Below the pieces are notes generated by a model that saw only the letters and a list, made by a program, of their open reading frames with translations, did no database searches and was not told the DNA's origin. A stretch of 64,000 bases of DNA from Caballeronia arvi (lineage in GTDB: Bacteria; Pseudomonadota; Gammaproteobacteria; Burkholderiales; Burkholderiaceae), in the NCBI RefSeq assembly GCF_001544695.2, contig NZ_FCOM02000035.1:19337-83336 (forward strand), given 5' to 3'. The position numbers and the translations under genes were made by a program. Shown piece after piece: positions 1 to 9,350 of this stretch (positions within the stretch are counted from its first letter, which is position 1; each line of letters starts with the position of its first letter).

Positions 1-851
1 TCATCAACTTTGCGCACGGCGACGTGCTGATGGTGGGCGCGATGGTCGCACTGTCGGCCATTGGGGTGTTGCAGAACCATTTTCCAGGGCTGGGCAACGT
101 GCCGACGCTCTGTATCGCGCTGGCCATCGCGGCGGTTGTCTGTGCCGCCGTCGGCTATACGATCGAGCGGCTCGCGTATCGTCCATTGCGTAAGGCGCCG
201 CGACTCGCACCGCTGATTACGGCAATCGGCGTGTCGATCCTGCTGCAGACCCTTGCGATGATGATCTGGTCGCGTAACCCGCTGCCGTTTCCGCAGTTGC
301 TGCCGACCGATCCGCTAAACGTGATTAAGGCCACCGACACGACGCCGGGCGCCGTCATTTCGATGACCGAGATCGTGATCATCGTGGTCGCATTCCTCGT
401 GATGGCAGGCCTACTGCTGCTCGTGCACAAGACGAAGCTCGGCCGCGCGATGCGCGCGATCGCTGAGAACCCGGGCGTCGCGTCGCTGATGGGCGTGAAC
501 CCGAACTTCGTGATCTCGGCGACGTTCATGATCGGCTCGGCACTCGCTGCGCTGGCGGGTGTGATGATCGCGTCGGAATACGGTAACGCACACTTCTACA
601 TGGGCTTCATCCCTGGCCTGAAGGCGTTCACCGCGGCGGTACTCGGTGGGATCGGCAATCTTGGCGGCGCGATGGTTGGTGGCGTCGTTCTCGGTCTAAT
701 CGAGCAGTTGGGCGCTGGGTACATCGGCAGCCTCACGGGTGGCGTGTTCGGCAGTAACTATCAGGACGTTTTCGCATTCATCGTGCTGATCATCGTACTG
801 GTGTTCCGTCCATCGGGTTTGCTGGGCGAACGTGTTGCGGATCGCGCCTGA
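1..851 (+). CDS. livH: Branched-chain amino acid-type ABC transporter permease LivH (5' partial)
   Basis: This is one of two inner-membrane permeases of a HAAT-type ABC importer for branched-chain amino acids or related carboxylates. The frame is open from base 3 (INFAHGDVLMVGAM), so the N-terminus lies outside the window; only a short piece should be missing because LivH proteins are near 290-310 residues and about 283 are present. Long hydrophobic segments alternate with short loops, and the cytoplasmic coupling loop RAMRAIAENPGVASLMG that contacts the ATPases is clear. The next gene (livM) follows after 95 bases and the operon continues with livG and livF. Substrate is uncertain: such importers sitting beside aromatic gene clusters sometimes carry aromatic acids. 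Confidence 0.93.
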   Translation, partial: INFAHGDVLMVGAMVALSAIGVLQNHFPGLGNVPTLCIALAIAAVVCAAVGYTIERLAYRPLRKAPRLAPLITAIGVSILLQTLAMMIWSRNPLPFPQLLPTDPLNVIKATDTTPGAVISMTEIVIIVVAFLVMAGLLLLVHKTKLGRAMRAIAENPGVASLMGVNPNFVISATFMIGSALAALAGVMIASEYGNAHFYMGFIPGLKAFTAAVLGGIGNLGGAMVGGVVLGLIEQLGAGYIGSLTGGVFGSNYQDVFAFIVLIIVLVFRPSGLLGERVADRA

Positions 852-946
852 AGTGGCGCTGTTGACAACTGGCAAGCTTGCGGAGCATGCATGCTGCGCG
901 GCTCGTCCAAAGATGAAATGAATCGCATAGATATTGGAGACATGCC

Positions 947-2116
947 ATGACCTCGGTCCCGCGAATTGAGCCGTCCACAACGCTCATCCCTGAACGGAGT
1001 CTGAAGAAGACACTCACAGTGGGCATCATCACCGCCGTGTTTGTGATCGTCGCACCCATAGTCATCGGCGCTACGGGCGGTAACTACTGGGTTCGCGTGC
1101 TGGACTTCGCGATGCTGTATGTGATGCTCTCACTAGGTCTAAACGTGGTGGTCGGCTTCGCCGGCCTGCTCGACCTGGGCTACATCGCGTTCTACGCGGT
1201 AGGCGCGTACACGGCAGCCTTGCTGTCGTCGCCGCACCTGTCGTCGCAGTTCGAATGGATCGCGGCGCTCGCGCCGACCGGGCTTCATTTCCCGTTTTTC
1301 ATCATCGTGCCGATCGCGATGGCGCTCGCGGCGACCTTCGGCGTGCTACTCGGCGCACCGACGCTTCGTTTGCGCGGCGACTATCTCGCGATCGTGACCC
1401 TTGGCTTTGGGGAAATCGTCCGGATTTTCATGAACAATCTTGATCGTCCGGTCAACATCACTAACGGCCCTAAGGGCATCACGGGCATCGCTCCCGTTCA
1501 TGTCGGGGAGTTCAGCCTCGCTCAGACGCACGAGTTTCTGGGCTTCAAGTTCCCTTCGGTGTATCTGTATTACTACTTGTTCGTGCTGTGCGCTTTGTTC
1601 GTGATCTGGGTCTGTACGCGTCTGCAGCATTCGCGTATCGGCCGCGCATGGGCCGCCATCCGCGAGGACGAAATCGCCGCAAAGGCAATGGGCATCAACA
1701 CACGCGACATTAAGCTGCTGGCCTTCGCGATGGGCGCGTCGTTCGGCGGCCTGTCCGGCGCGATGTTCGGCGCGTTCCAGGGCTTCGTGTCCCCGGAATC
1801 ATTCACGCTGCCTGAATCGATCGTCTTACTGGCCTGTGTGGTGCTGGGCGGCATGGGTCACATCCCGGGTGTCATTCTCGGCGCGGTACTGCTCGCCGTG
1901 TTGCCCGAATTCCTGCGCTCGACGATGGGTCCGCTGCAGCACATGATCTTCGGTCATGAAGTCGTCGATACGGAAGTGATCCGACAACTGGTGTACGCGC
2001 TCGCTATGGTGCTGATCATGCTGTACCGCTCGGAAGGTCTGTGGCCTTCTCCAAAGCACGAAGACAAAATCGCGAAGATCGCGAAACGTAGCGGCAAAAA
2101 GCCGGTGCGTGCCTAA
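947..2116 (+). CDS. livM: Branched-chain amino acid-type ABC transporter permease LivM
   Basis: This is the second inner-membrane permease, partner of LivH, 389 residues. The N-terminal 30 residues are polar and are followed by about eight to ten hydrophobic segments. The family signature region LGLNVVVGFAGLLDLGYIAF (about residues 63-82) and the coupling loop SRIGRAWAAIREDEIAAKAM are present. ATG 947 is preceded by TTGGAGAC. The charged C-terminal tail (KHEDKIAKIAKRSGKKPVRA) is common in beta-proteobacterial LivM. The stop lies 22 bases before the preferred livG start, so the genes are co-transcribed. Confidence 0.95.
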   Translation: MTSVPRIEPSTTLIPERSLKKTLTVGIITAVFVIVAPIVIGATGGNYWVRVLDFAMLYVMLSLGLNVVVGFAGLLDLGYIAFYAVGAYTAALLSSPHLSSQFEWIAALAPTGLHFPFFIIVPIAMALAATFGVLLGAPTLRLRGDYLAIVTLGFGEIVRIFMNNLDRPVNITNGPKGITGIAPVHVGEFSLAQTHEFLGFKFPSVYLYYYLFVLCALFVIWVCTRLQHSRIGRAWAAIREDEIAAKAMGINTRDIKLLAFAMGASFGGLSGAMFGAFQGFVSPESFTLPESIVLLACVVLGGMGHIPGVILGAVLLAVLPEFLRSTMGPLQHMIFGHEVVDTEVIRQLVYALAMVLIMLYRSEGLWPSPKHEDKIAKIAKRSGKKPVRA

Positions 2117-2138
2117 CGACCCGGATTGGAGAATACAC

Positions 2139-2915
2139 GTGAGCGACAAGAAAATTCGTCTGTCCGTGCAGAGCGTGAACAAACGCTTCGGCGGTCTTCA
2201 AGCATTGTCGGATGTTGGCCTTAAGATCGAAGAAGGAACGATTTACGGTCTGATCGGGCCGAACGGCGCAGGCAAGACCACATTCTTTAACGTGATCACC
2301 GGCCTGTACACCCCAGACTCAGGCGAGTTCAAGCTCGATGGCACGAACTACACGCCGACAGCCGTCTATCAAGTAGCGAAAGCTGGCATCGCGCGGACGT
2401 TCCAGAACATTCGACTGTTCGGCGGCATGACCGCGCTGGAGAACGTGATGGTCGGCCGTCACGTTCGTACAAAGCATGGCTTATTGGGCGCGGTGTTCCA
2501 GACACCCGCCGAGCGTCGCGAAGAACGCGAGATTAAGGAGCGCGCGCTCGAACTGCTTGAATACGTCGGCGTCTTACAGTATGCGGATTACACGTCGCGC
2601 AACCTGTCGTATGGCCATCAGCGCCGTTTGGAAATTGCCCGCGCATTGGCGACCGACCCGAAGCTGCTCGCGCTCGACGAACCGGCAGCCGGCATGAACG
2701 CAACGGAAAAGGTCGAACTGACGAGGCTGCTCGATAAGATCCGCGCGGACGGCAAGACCATTCTGCTGATCGAGCACGACGTGAAACTGGTGATGGGCCT
2801 GTGCAACCGGATGACAGTGCTCGACTATGGCAAGGTGATCGCCGAAGGTCTGCCGCAGGACGTGCAAAAGGACCCGAAAGTGATCGAGGCTTATCTGGGT
2901 GCGGGGGTCCACTGA
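2139..2915 (+). CDS. livG: ABC transporter ATP-binding protein LivG
   Basis: This is one of the two cytoplasmic ATPases that power the LivHM importer, 258 residues. It carries Walker A GPNGAGKTT, a Q-loop, the LivG-type signature NLSYGHQRRLEIARAL, Walker B LLALDEPAAGMN and the switch histidine in LLIEHDVKLVM. I chose GTG 2139 because GGAGA lies seven bases upstream and the product starts directly before the ABC domain. An earlier GTG at 2109 would overlap livM. The gene ends in TGATG, overlapping the livF start by one base, which implies translational coupling. Confidence 0.95.
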   Translation: MSDKKIRLSVQSVNKRFGGLQALSDVGLKIEEGTIYGLIGPNGAGKTTFFNVITGLYTPDSGEFKLDGTNYTPTAVYQVAKAGIARTFQNIRLFGGMTALENVMVGRHVRTKHGLLGAVFQTPAERREEREIKERALELLEYVGVLQYADYTSRNLSYGHQRRLEIARALATDPKLLALDEPAAGMNATEKVELTRLLDKIRADGKTILLIEHDVKLVMGLCNRMTVLDYGKVIAEGLPQDVQKDPKVIEAYLGAGVH

Positions 2916-3631
2916 TGGCTACGGCAATGTTAAAAATCAAGGGCCTTCAGGTCAACTACGGCGGCATTCAGGCGGTGAAAGGCGTTGACCTCGAGATTGC
3001 ACATGGCGAACTGGTCACACTGATCGGCGCGAACGGCGCTGGCAAGACCACGACGATGAAGGCGATCACGGGTCTGAAGCCTTACTCGGCAGGCGACATC
3101 GAGTACATGGGTCAGTCGATCAAAGGCGTGCCCCCGCATGAGCTTCTGAGGCGCGGTCTCGCGATGGTGCCTGAAGGACGTGGCATCTTCGCACGTATGT
3201 CGATCGTCGAGAACATGCAGATGGGTGCGTATCTGCGGAGCGATATTGACGGCGTTAAGAATGACGTCGAGAGGATGTTCGGTTTCTTCCCGCGCTTGAA
3301 GGAACGCGCGACGCAGCTGGCCGGTACGCTGTCGGGCGGTGAACAACAGATGCTGGCGATGGCACGTGCAGTTATCTCAAAGCCGAAGCTGCTGCTGCTT
3401 GATGAGCCGTCAATGGGACTGTCGCCGATCATGGTCGAGAAGATTTTCGAAGTAGTCCGGGAGATCTCGAAGGAAGGGATCACGGTGATGCTCGTCGAAC
3501 AGAATGCTCGACTTGCCTTGCAGGCTGCTGACCGGGGCTATGTGATGGATTCAGGCGCGGTGACCATGTCTGGCGACGCGAAGCAAATGCTCGATGATCC
3601 AAAAGTCAAAGCGGCATATCTGGGTGAATGA
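2915..3631 (+). CDS. livF: ABC transporter ATP-binding protein LivF
   Basis: This is the second ATPase of the importer, 238 residues. It shows Walker A GANGAGKTT, signature LSGGEQQMLAMARA, Walker B LLLLDEPSMGLSP and the H-loop position replaced by Q in MLVEQNARLALQAADRGYVM, which is normal for LivF. The ATG at 2915 overlaps the livG stop (TGATG). It is the last gene of the operon; a binding-protein gene is not attached here, but a LivK-type gene lies on the opposite strand at 6.9-8.1 kb. Confidence 0.95.
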   Translation: MATAMLKIKGLQVNYGGIQAVKGVDLEIAHGELVTLIGANGAGKTTTMKAITGLKPYSAGDIEYMGQSIKGVPPHELLRRGLAMVPEGRGIFARMSIVENMQMGAYLRSDIDGVKNDVERMFGFFPRLKERATQLAGTLSGGEQQMLAMARAVISKPKLLLLDEPSMGLSPIMVEKIFEVVREISKEGITVMLVEQNARLALQAADRGYVMDSGAVTMSGDAKQMLDDPKVKAAYLGE

Positions 3632-3934
3632 CTCGTTGGCTTCATAACGGCCAATTTCCGTAGGCTGACATAAGTCGGGCTCTCGTATGCTGGCTCGACA
3701 TGGTTATGTCACCGCTGACGGGGCACCAGCGAAGAAGGTCTGTAAAGAACCAGCGTCGTGCGCCGCTCTCAAGGCGCGATGAGGGATGTCTTCGGGCCAA
3801 ATGTGAGCTAGTATTGAACAAAACGGACAATCCAATGAATCTTTCAGCCTGACCTGCCCCTATTTTTTGGCGATCAGGTTGGGCGATTTCTTGGTGTCGT
3901 CCGGGTTCGTGCAACCGACACCAGGCATCCGTTC
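3632..3934 (+). other. Intergenic region after livF
   Basis: No credible gene is visible in these 303 bases. They separate the Liv operon from the GlxA-type regulator and must hold the promoter of the latter. I see no convincing terminator hairpin with a T-tract behind livF. Confidence 0.5.
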
Positions 3935-4978
3935 ATGAAGCGAGACCAGTTACTGATCGCAGCAGATAACCAAGAAGTGAAACCCCCTGCGTTGACTGGC
4001 ATCGAGCCAGACATCCGAGCGGCCTTTATTCTTTGCCCGAAGTTTACGCTCTTGCCGTTTGCTGCGTTTATCGACAGTCTTCGCCATGCAGCGGACGAAG
4101 CAGACCACAGCCGCCAGATTTATTGCACCTGGAAGACTCTGGCTGCAGATCCTCAAAAGCCGATCCAAGCAAGCTGTGGATCACAGATTCTTCCCGACGG
4201 AAAACTGGGCGACTTCGATAGCTTGAACTTCATCGTCGTGGCAGGAGGGCTGCTGCCGGATTGTCTTGAACTTGATCAGGTGTCTCGGGACTATATCCGC
4301 CGAGCCTACGAGGCGGGCATCAGTATTGTCGGACTCTGTACTGGCAGCTTTATCCTAGCGGACCTCGGGTTGCTCGCCGGGCGACGCTGCGCAGTACACC
4401 ATGAGCATCAGGCGGCGTTTCGACGACTTTTTCCAGACGTAGAATCGGTATCCGATGAGATGTATGTTAGTGACCGTGGCGTCATGACGTGCCTAGGCGG
4501 GACATCGGCTCTCGATCTAGCTTTTCACGTAATCGGTGAGCGATGTGGGAAGGCTCGGGCGGTAAAGGGGTTTACTTCACTTCTCATCGAGCATCAACGA
4601 TCGGCGTCACGCTTTCCGCACCGCCCATATGGTCAATTGGCCACATGCGGGAATCGCAAAGTAGAGACCGCGGTCGAAATCATGGAGCGGCATATCGCGG
4701 CTCCAATCTCGATCAGCGATCTCGCCGAAAAAGTCGGATGCAGCGAACGTGAGTTGAGTCGTCTCTTTACGAAATATGGAAGCGACACTCCCGCGGATAC
4801 GTGGCGAAATATCAGGCTTGCACATGGTCATTGGCTTTTGCTCAACTCCGATCGAGGCATTGCGCAGATTTCAAACGAGTGCGGCTTTGCGGACGCTGCT
4901 CACTTTAGTCGGTGGTTCAAAAAAGCGTATAAAGAAACGCCCGACGCATTTCGGCGCCGCCGGCGAATCGTGAGATAG
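3935..4978 (+). CDS. GlxA-family transcriptional regulator (DJ-1/PfpI domain plus AraC HTH)
   Basis: This is a 347-residue DNA-binding regulator of the GlxA type. Residues about 25-200 form a DJ-1/PfpI-like amidotransferase fold with the nucleophile-elbow region SIVGLCTGSFILADLGLLAG, which in these regulators is thought to sense a ligand or act as a structural domain. Residues about 240-345 hold two AraC helix-turn-helix motifs (ISDLAEKVGCSERELSRLFTKY and IAQISNECGFADAAHFSRWFKK), the second with the usual family end ETPDAFRRR. GlxA members often control uptake or breakdown of quaternary amines or amino acids. The target is not evident here; livHMGF upstream is a candidate. Confidence 0.88.
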   Translation: MKRDQLLIAADNQEVKPPALTGIEPDIRAAFILCPKFTLLPFAAFIDSLRHAADEADHSRQIYCTWKTLAADPQKPIQASCGSQILPDGKLGDFDSLNFIVVAGGLLPDCLELDQVSRDYIRRAYEAGISIVGLCTGSFILADLGLLAGRRCAVHHEHQAAFRRLFPDVESVSDEMYVSDRGVMTCLGGTSALDLAFHVIGERCGKARAVKGFTSLLIEHQRSASRFPHRPYGQLATCGNRKVETAVEIMERHIAAPISISDLAEKVGCSERELSRLFTKYGSDTPADTWRNIRLAHGHWLLLNSDRGIAQISNECGFADAAHFSRWFKKAYKETPDAFRRRRRIVR

Positions 4979-5297
4979 CACGTTCGTCAGTCGGATCACC
5001 AATCTTTTGGCAGGGATACGTCGCTGACGTGCTCGTCGCCTGCGGTGACCGCGGCGGAACAGCGATGGACTGCGCCACAGGAGATCAACGGTCAACGGAC
5101 GTGAGGGCTGTGGCGGCGTCCGCACCTGCAGGCCGGCAAAATGATGATGCCGTGAAGGGTCTGACGGGCTTAAATATGACTTCAGCGGCAAATCAGCAAA
5201 GGTAATCCCCGAGGGCGGTTTCAAGCCGAGGTGCAACAGGGGGGTAATGTTTAGCGCCTTGAGGCCGCCCGCCGTAGGGTTGGTCGCGGCCCCGCCA

Positions 5298-5927
5298 AGC
5301 GCTCAGCCGCGTGGCGAATTGCGCCGCCAGTTGATTGCCTGCCTGCGCCACGGCCACAACACCCGCATGTCGCGCACGCGCGGCACAGACCGACGCGGGC
5401 AGATTCCCGACATGGTGAGTATTCACGTACGCCCGCCCGAAATCGAGGACCGCCTGCTGCCTGGCCACTGGGAAGGCGACTTTATAAAAGGCGCTGGGAA
5501 CCAATCCTCCGTTGGCGTGCTGGTTGAGCGCACCAGCCGGCTGGTGCTGCTTGCCAAGATGGACGATGCTACCGCCGCCTCGGCTCTGACGGGCTTCTCG
5601 GCCAAACTCAACTCGATTCCTGAACCCCTGCGCCAGAGCTTCACTTATGACCAGGGCAAGGAACTTACGTGCCATCAGGAACTCGCCGCGGCCACCGGCG
5701 TGGGGGTGTACTTCTGTGACCCCCATAGCCCCTGGCAACGCGGCACATGTGAAAACACCAACGGCTTGCTGAGACAATACTTGCCCAAAGGAACCGACCT
5801 CTCGGTCTACACACAGGACGAACTCGATGCTATCGCCGACAGCCTGAACAACCGGCCGCGCGCAACCCACGCGTTCCATTCGCCATTCGAGGTCTTCGCC
5901 GCCACGCTCGCCTCAGCAAGCCAACCC
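5298..5927 (+). pseudogene. IS30-family transposase, DDE catalytic part (fragment)
   Basis: The frame carries the C-terminal two thirds of an IS30 transposase: PRGELRRQLIACLRHG, the first catalytic Asp in LLPGHWEGDFIKGAGN, the second in FTYDQGKEL, and the Glu in PWQRGTCENTNGLLRQYLP, followed by NNRPRATHAFHSPFEVF. It lacks the HTH and the central segment at its 5' side and runs out of family sequence after ASASQP, where the misplaced central segment begins. Confidence 0.88.
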
Positions 5928-5941
5928 TTTGCACGCAAGGC

Positions 5942-6073
5942 GTTCGCTGGCGGATTGTGCTCACGTTGCTGGACTGGAAGTGGTCACCTCAGCAGATATC
6001 GGACACACTTAGGCGGATGTCTCCGACCGACCCCGCCCAGCACGTATCGCATGAAACCATTTACACGGCTATC
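5942..6073 (+). pseudogene. IS30-family transposase, central segment (misplaced fragment)
   Basis: Reading from 5942 gives RWRIVLTLLDWKWSPQQI followed by SDTLRRMSPTDP and HVSHETIYTAI, then a stop. This is the IS30 transposase segment that belongs directly upstream of PRGELRRQ in the preceding entry. It is out of frame with the DDE fragment and lies on its 3' side, so the two have exchanged order. Confidence 0.82.
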
Positions 6074-6077
6074 TAAC

Positions 6078-6268
6078 AGCGCTTGAGCTGGCACTGATGC
6101 GTAGCCAGCAGGAGAGCTGTTGCGCGTCAGTTCACGGCTCACGGTGGAGGGCGAGCGCCCGAGCATTAGGGCCATGGCCCGAATGCTCACGTCCTGCAAT
6201 CGTAGCCTTGCGATGGCGAGGCGTTCTTCAGGTTGAAGGTGCTGGTATGAAGTAGTTGTGTCGGGCAA
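6078..6268 (-). pseudogene. IS30-family transposase, N-terminal HTH part (inverted fragment)
   Basis: The minus strand encodes an IS30 transposase N-terminus starting MPDTTTSYQHLQPEERLAIA and including the HTH residues SIRAMALMLGRSPSTVSREL. After SVPAQAL the frame enters the reverse complement of the central segment (junction near 6073/6074), so the protein is broken there. The intact order would be this fragment, then 5942-6073, then 5298-5927. Confidence 0.85.
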
Positions 6269-6336
6269 TGCAACACCTTATACGAGATAAGTGTTGCACC
6301 TCGCTTTTGAGGCCGCCGTTCAGAACGCCCGGAGTA

Positions 6337-6678
6337 CCTGTCCAACCAATAGTGGGAAACTGCGCTGTTCGCTGCAAGGGTAACGGAGACCCTCAAATTT
6401 GCTACGCCGATTTCTTCGACCGCATCGGCCAGATAATTGAAAGCCGAACTTACTTTATTTTGGAGCTGTTTCCCGCGAGGAGTGAGCACAACACGTCCGT
6501 TAGGACCCTGGAATAACTTGAAGCCAAGCCCCTCCTCAAGCATTCTGATTTGCTTGCTCACCGCCGCCTGAGTGACGTGCAATTCGGTAGCGGCGCGCGT
6601 GAAGTTCGAAGTTCGAGCAGCCGCTTCAAACACGAGAAGACTTGGCAACGGAGGAAGTCGGTGTCGTAAGCTTTTCAT
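6337..6678 (-). pseudogene. LysR-family regulator, N-terminal fragment truncated by IS30
   Basis: The minus frame from ATG 6678 encodes about 114 residues of a GcvA-type LysR regulator: the winged HTH (LPPLPSLLVFEAAARTSNFT, ATELHVTQAAVSKQIRMLEE) and the start of the effector domain (LAANSAVSHYWLDR). The remaining two thirds of the domain are missing; the reading frame runs into the right end of the IS30 element. No matching C-terminal half is visible on the other side of the element, so flanking DNA was also lost or rearranged. It may once have controlled the binding-protein gene at 6.9-8.1 kb. Confidence 0.85.
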
Positions 6679-6936
6679 GCCAATGGGACGCGAAAACGGT
6701 CGCTCAGATTGTGACGCGCCGTACTCTGAAGAGCGGTGCCGGACCGAATTGCATCGTTCGTAAAACAACGCTTTCCAAAGACACCGTGTCGCCACGTGCT
6801 GCCGCCCGCTTCAGCGGTTCATTTGAGAAGGACCGTCATACTTACACTTTCACGACGTCGTCATCAGCATCCGGTGGTCAGCTTAACTTCGTCAGCCGCG
6901 AGCGCATCGAGCGCACGAGACGCTCGCGGATACCAC

Positions 6937-8088
6937 CTAGTTACCCGTCATTGTCTTTACGGGCTGCCATTTATTGTCTTTCACCTGGTAAAGCGTCGAT
7001 ATCGGATTTTTCTGGTCACCGTTCGAATCAAACGCGATTTTTCCAGTAATCCCGGTGAACTCTGTTTGTCTGATAGCTGGCCCAAATGTGGCCGGCTTCG
7101 TCGAGCCCATCTTCTTCATCGTTTCGATAGCAAGCCACGTTGCATCGTAAGCAAAGGGTGAATACGTGAGGTTCTCAGTACCATACTTCTTCTTGTATTT
7201 GTCAGCGAATTCCTTTCCTCGCGGAAGTTCACTGAGTGGGCGGCCGTATTCCCAGGCAAGCGCGCCTTCTCCAGACGACCCAGCAGTTTGGGTGAACACG
7301 GAGTCCGCAACGGCTCCTCCTCCAAGAAACTGCGCCTTCATCCCGAGCTGCTTCATTTGCTTCATCACCAACCCCGCTTGACTGTCCAAGCCGCCGAAGT
7401 AGACGAGGTCAGCGTTCTCGGCCTTTATCCGAGTGAGTTGAGCACGGAAGTCGACCGCTTTGTCGTTTGTGTATTCCTGCCCGACAATATTGCCGCCGGC
7501 CGCTTTGACTGCCTTGACGAATTCCTCGGCTTCGCCCTGCCCAAAGGCCGTTCGATCATCCAATACCGCGATACGTGCTGCCTTGCTCACAGTAACTGCA
7601 TACTTGCCGGCAATCCCAGCGTTCTGTGCGTCCGTCGGAATCATTCGATAAACCGTCTTCAATCCGCGTTGTGTGATGCTCGGATTGGTAGCCGAGGCCA
7701 ACAACATGGGAATACCAGCGGCCGCATACACCTGCGATGTGGGCAACACGACTCCAGAGTTCAGAGGACCGATGACGACGGCTGTCCCGTCATCCACAAG
7801 CTTTTGCGCAACCTGCATCCCCACGCGTGGATCGCCCTGATCGTCAACGGAATTGATTACAAACTCCACTGGCTCGCCACCGATACTGATGTGTTGTGAG
7901 TTCGCCTCGTCGATCGCCATACGCACGCCGTTCTCGGTGTCCTTTCCGAGGGAGGCACCACCGCCCGTTAGTGGTGCGGACACTCCAATCTTTACCACTT
8001 GTGCTGCGTTGGCATTCAAAGGGTTGACCATTGATGCTGCCACCGCACCAATGGCTAGTACACCTACGTATATTTTTTCCTTCAACAT
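6937..8088 (-). CDS. Branched-chain amino acid-type ABC transporter substrate-binding protein (LivK-like)
   Basis: This is a periplasmic binding protein of 383 residues. A Sec signal peptide (MLKEKIYVGVLAIGAVAASM to about ANAA, residue 29) is followed by the Peripla_BP_6 fold beginning VVKIGVSAPLTGGGASLGKD. The hinge/ligand region includes IGPLNSGVVLPTSQVY and SATNPSI. GGAG lies seven bases before ATG 8088. It could deliver a ligand to a LivHMGF complex such as that at 1-3631; the location between aromatic genes makes an aromatic or carboxylate ligand possible, but this is inference. Confidence 0.92.
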   Translation of the reverse strand: MLKEKIYVGVLAIGAVAASMVNPLNANAAQVVKIGVSAPLTGGGASLGKDTENGVRMAIDEANSQHISIGGEPVEFVINSVDDQGDPRVGMQVAQKLVDDGTAVVIGPLNSGVVLPTSQVYAAAGIPMLLASATNPSITQRGLKTVYRMIPTDAQNAGIAGKYAVTVSKAARIAVLDDRTAFGQGEAEEFVKAVKAAGGNIVGQEYTNDKAVDFRAQLTRIKAENADLVYFGGLDSQAGLVMKQMKQLGMKAQFLGGGAVADSVFTQTAGSSGEGALAWEYGRPLSELPRGKEFADKYKKKYGTENLTYSPFAYDATWLAIETMKKMGSTKPATFGPAIRQTEFTGITGKIAFDSNGDQKNPISTLYQVKDNKWQPVKTMTGN

Positions 8089-9047
8089 ACCGATCTCCTA
8101 ACACGCCAAGAATGTGAGGTGAAACGCCCTCAGAGAACTGCTATCAAATACCACCCGACCCGTCCTCCTGGACGCATATTCCGTTCAGTGAGCTAACACG
8201 AGTTCGCTTCATGAGCTTAAAGACATAAGCCTTTATCGCATGTGACTGAGGTCGCGTCCGGGCCCAACAGCAACTGTGATTGATAGTATCCAGTCGAAAA
8301 CGTGTTGGATTGAAGGGGGCGGACATTCTGTTGAACGTTTCGGCTTCCCCGGGTATCTACCTAGGATTTGGCGGAGAAACGGAAAGACGGTGTGAAAGTT
8401 TGAGGACTTCTCTGTACTTGTCAATCCCTTCTGGGCGTCTGCCTGTTTGGCGGCGGGCCTCGCGACACTGACTAAAGCAGCCATCGATGGAACGTGCGAA
8501 CTGAGGAGGACAGTGGTCTGGATCTGGAATGGACCAAGTAACAAATCGAGCAGTGTCGAATGGGAAGCCACCTATTTTTCTCTGCTCCGGGCCCAATAGC
8601 TTGGTTCTACTTTGCGTTGTGTCAGGAACGCGATCAATCTCTCTATGCATAAACCATGCAAATAACCCCGCTCCCAAGGCGGCGAAAAAGGTCTGGCAGA
8701 TCGGCTCTGCAAGAACCCGAGAGAACGGGACTAGGCGTTGTCTTTCGCTGCGGCAGTTTAGGTGGATAAGCCAGTGCTTGCACGATCGACCATGCGCCAA
8801 GATTCTACGGCCTGCGGTTTTCGCCGGAGGCCCAATAGGAGCGGCAAAGTCATAAGGGGATGAGCCCCATGATCGCATCCGCATGTTAGCCTGCGCGGCG
8901 CGATCCGACGAAGAGCGCCGACCCACAGGGCAAGCGTCATCGCAGCATTGCTGCCTCAAAACTGGCGCCCTTTTATATCTGTCGACTCGCTCATTGCCCG
9001 GTAAGAGGGGCTCGCCGGCCGCTTACTATCAGGCCGCGGGGCATCGA
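8089..9047. other. Long intergenic region, no recognised gene
   Basis: About 960 bases without a supported gene. A minus-strand frame (8357-8959) is open for 200 codons, with stretches such as ALGAGLFAWFMHREIDRV, but I recognise no family and see no ribosome-binding site, so it is not called. The region holds the promoter of the binding-protein gene at its left end. Confidence 0.4.
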
Positions 9048-9350
9048 TTACTGGCTGGTGCCTGCCCCGCTATTGGCTTTTTTCTGAGCATCCTGGATAT
9101 TTTGCGGATAATCGATATCGTTGCTCGTACCAGGGTTATAACCAGCGTCTTCAAGTTTCTTCAACTCTGCGTTTCTCTTCGCGCGCGCTTGTTTTCGAGC
9201 CGCCTTCTTTTGTGCCTTCGTGGTGGACGCTGCTTTTGTCGTATCCGTACCGGTCAAACCGTTGTTTTGAGCGTTCGCATGGGACGCTCCGAAAGCGCCC
9301 AGAACGGTCACAACCAATAACACAGCGATGTTTTTGACGCTTGCTTGCAT
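9048..9350 (-). CDS. DUF4148-type small exported protein
   Basis: This is a 100-residue protein with a signal peptide (MQASVKNIAVLLVVTVLGAF, cleaved near ANAQ) and then a Lys/Ala-rich stretch (KAQKKAARKQARAKRNAELK) ending in LEDAGYNPGTSNDIDYPQNI. The last motif matches the DUF4148 pattern (elxxLExAGYxPxxxxxxYPxxiq) that is abundant in Burkholderiales. AGGAG lies six bases upstream of ATG 9350. The function is unknown; members are presumed periplasmic. Confidence 0.8.
   Translation of the reverse strand: MQASVKNIAVLLVVTVLGAFGASHANAQNNGLTGTDTTKAASTTKAQKKAARKQARAKRNAELKKLEDAGYNPGTSNDIDYPQNIQDAQKKANSGAGTSQ

Larger units (their letters stand above)
5214..6314. mobile_element. Rearranged IS30-family element
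   Basis: An IS30-family insertion about 1.1 kb long lies here. Related inverted ends are visible: the left end contains GAGGTGCAACA at about 5228-5238 and the right end its complement TGTTGCACCTC at about 6292-6302, with similarity continuing a few bases outward (TCAAG versus TCAAAAG). The transposase is present but in the wrong order: the DDE domain comes first on the plus strand (5298-5927), then the middle part that should precede it (5942-6073), then the N-terminal helix-turn-helix part inverted on the minus strand (6268-6078). The element cannot encode a working transposase. Its right end truncates a LysR gene. Confidence 0.8.

Noticed and set aside
8357..8959. 200-codon minus-strand frame
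   Set aside because: No recognisable family, no clear ribosome-binding site, and composition like translated non-coding DNA.
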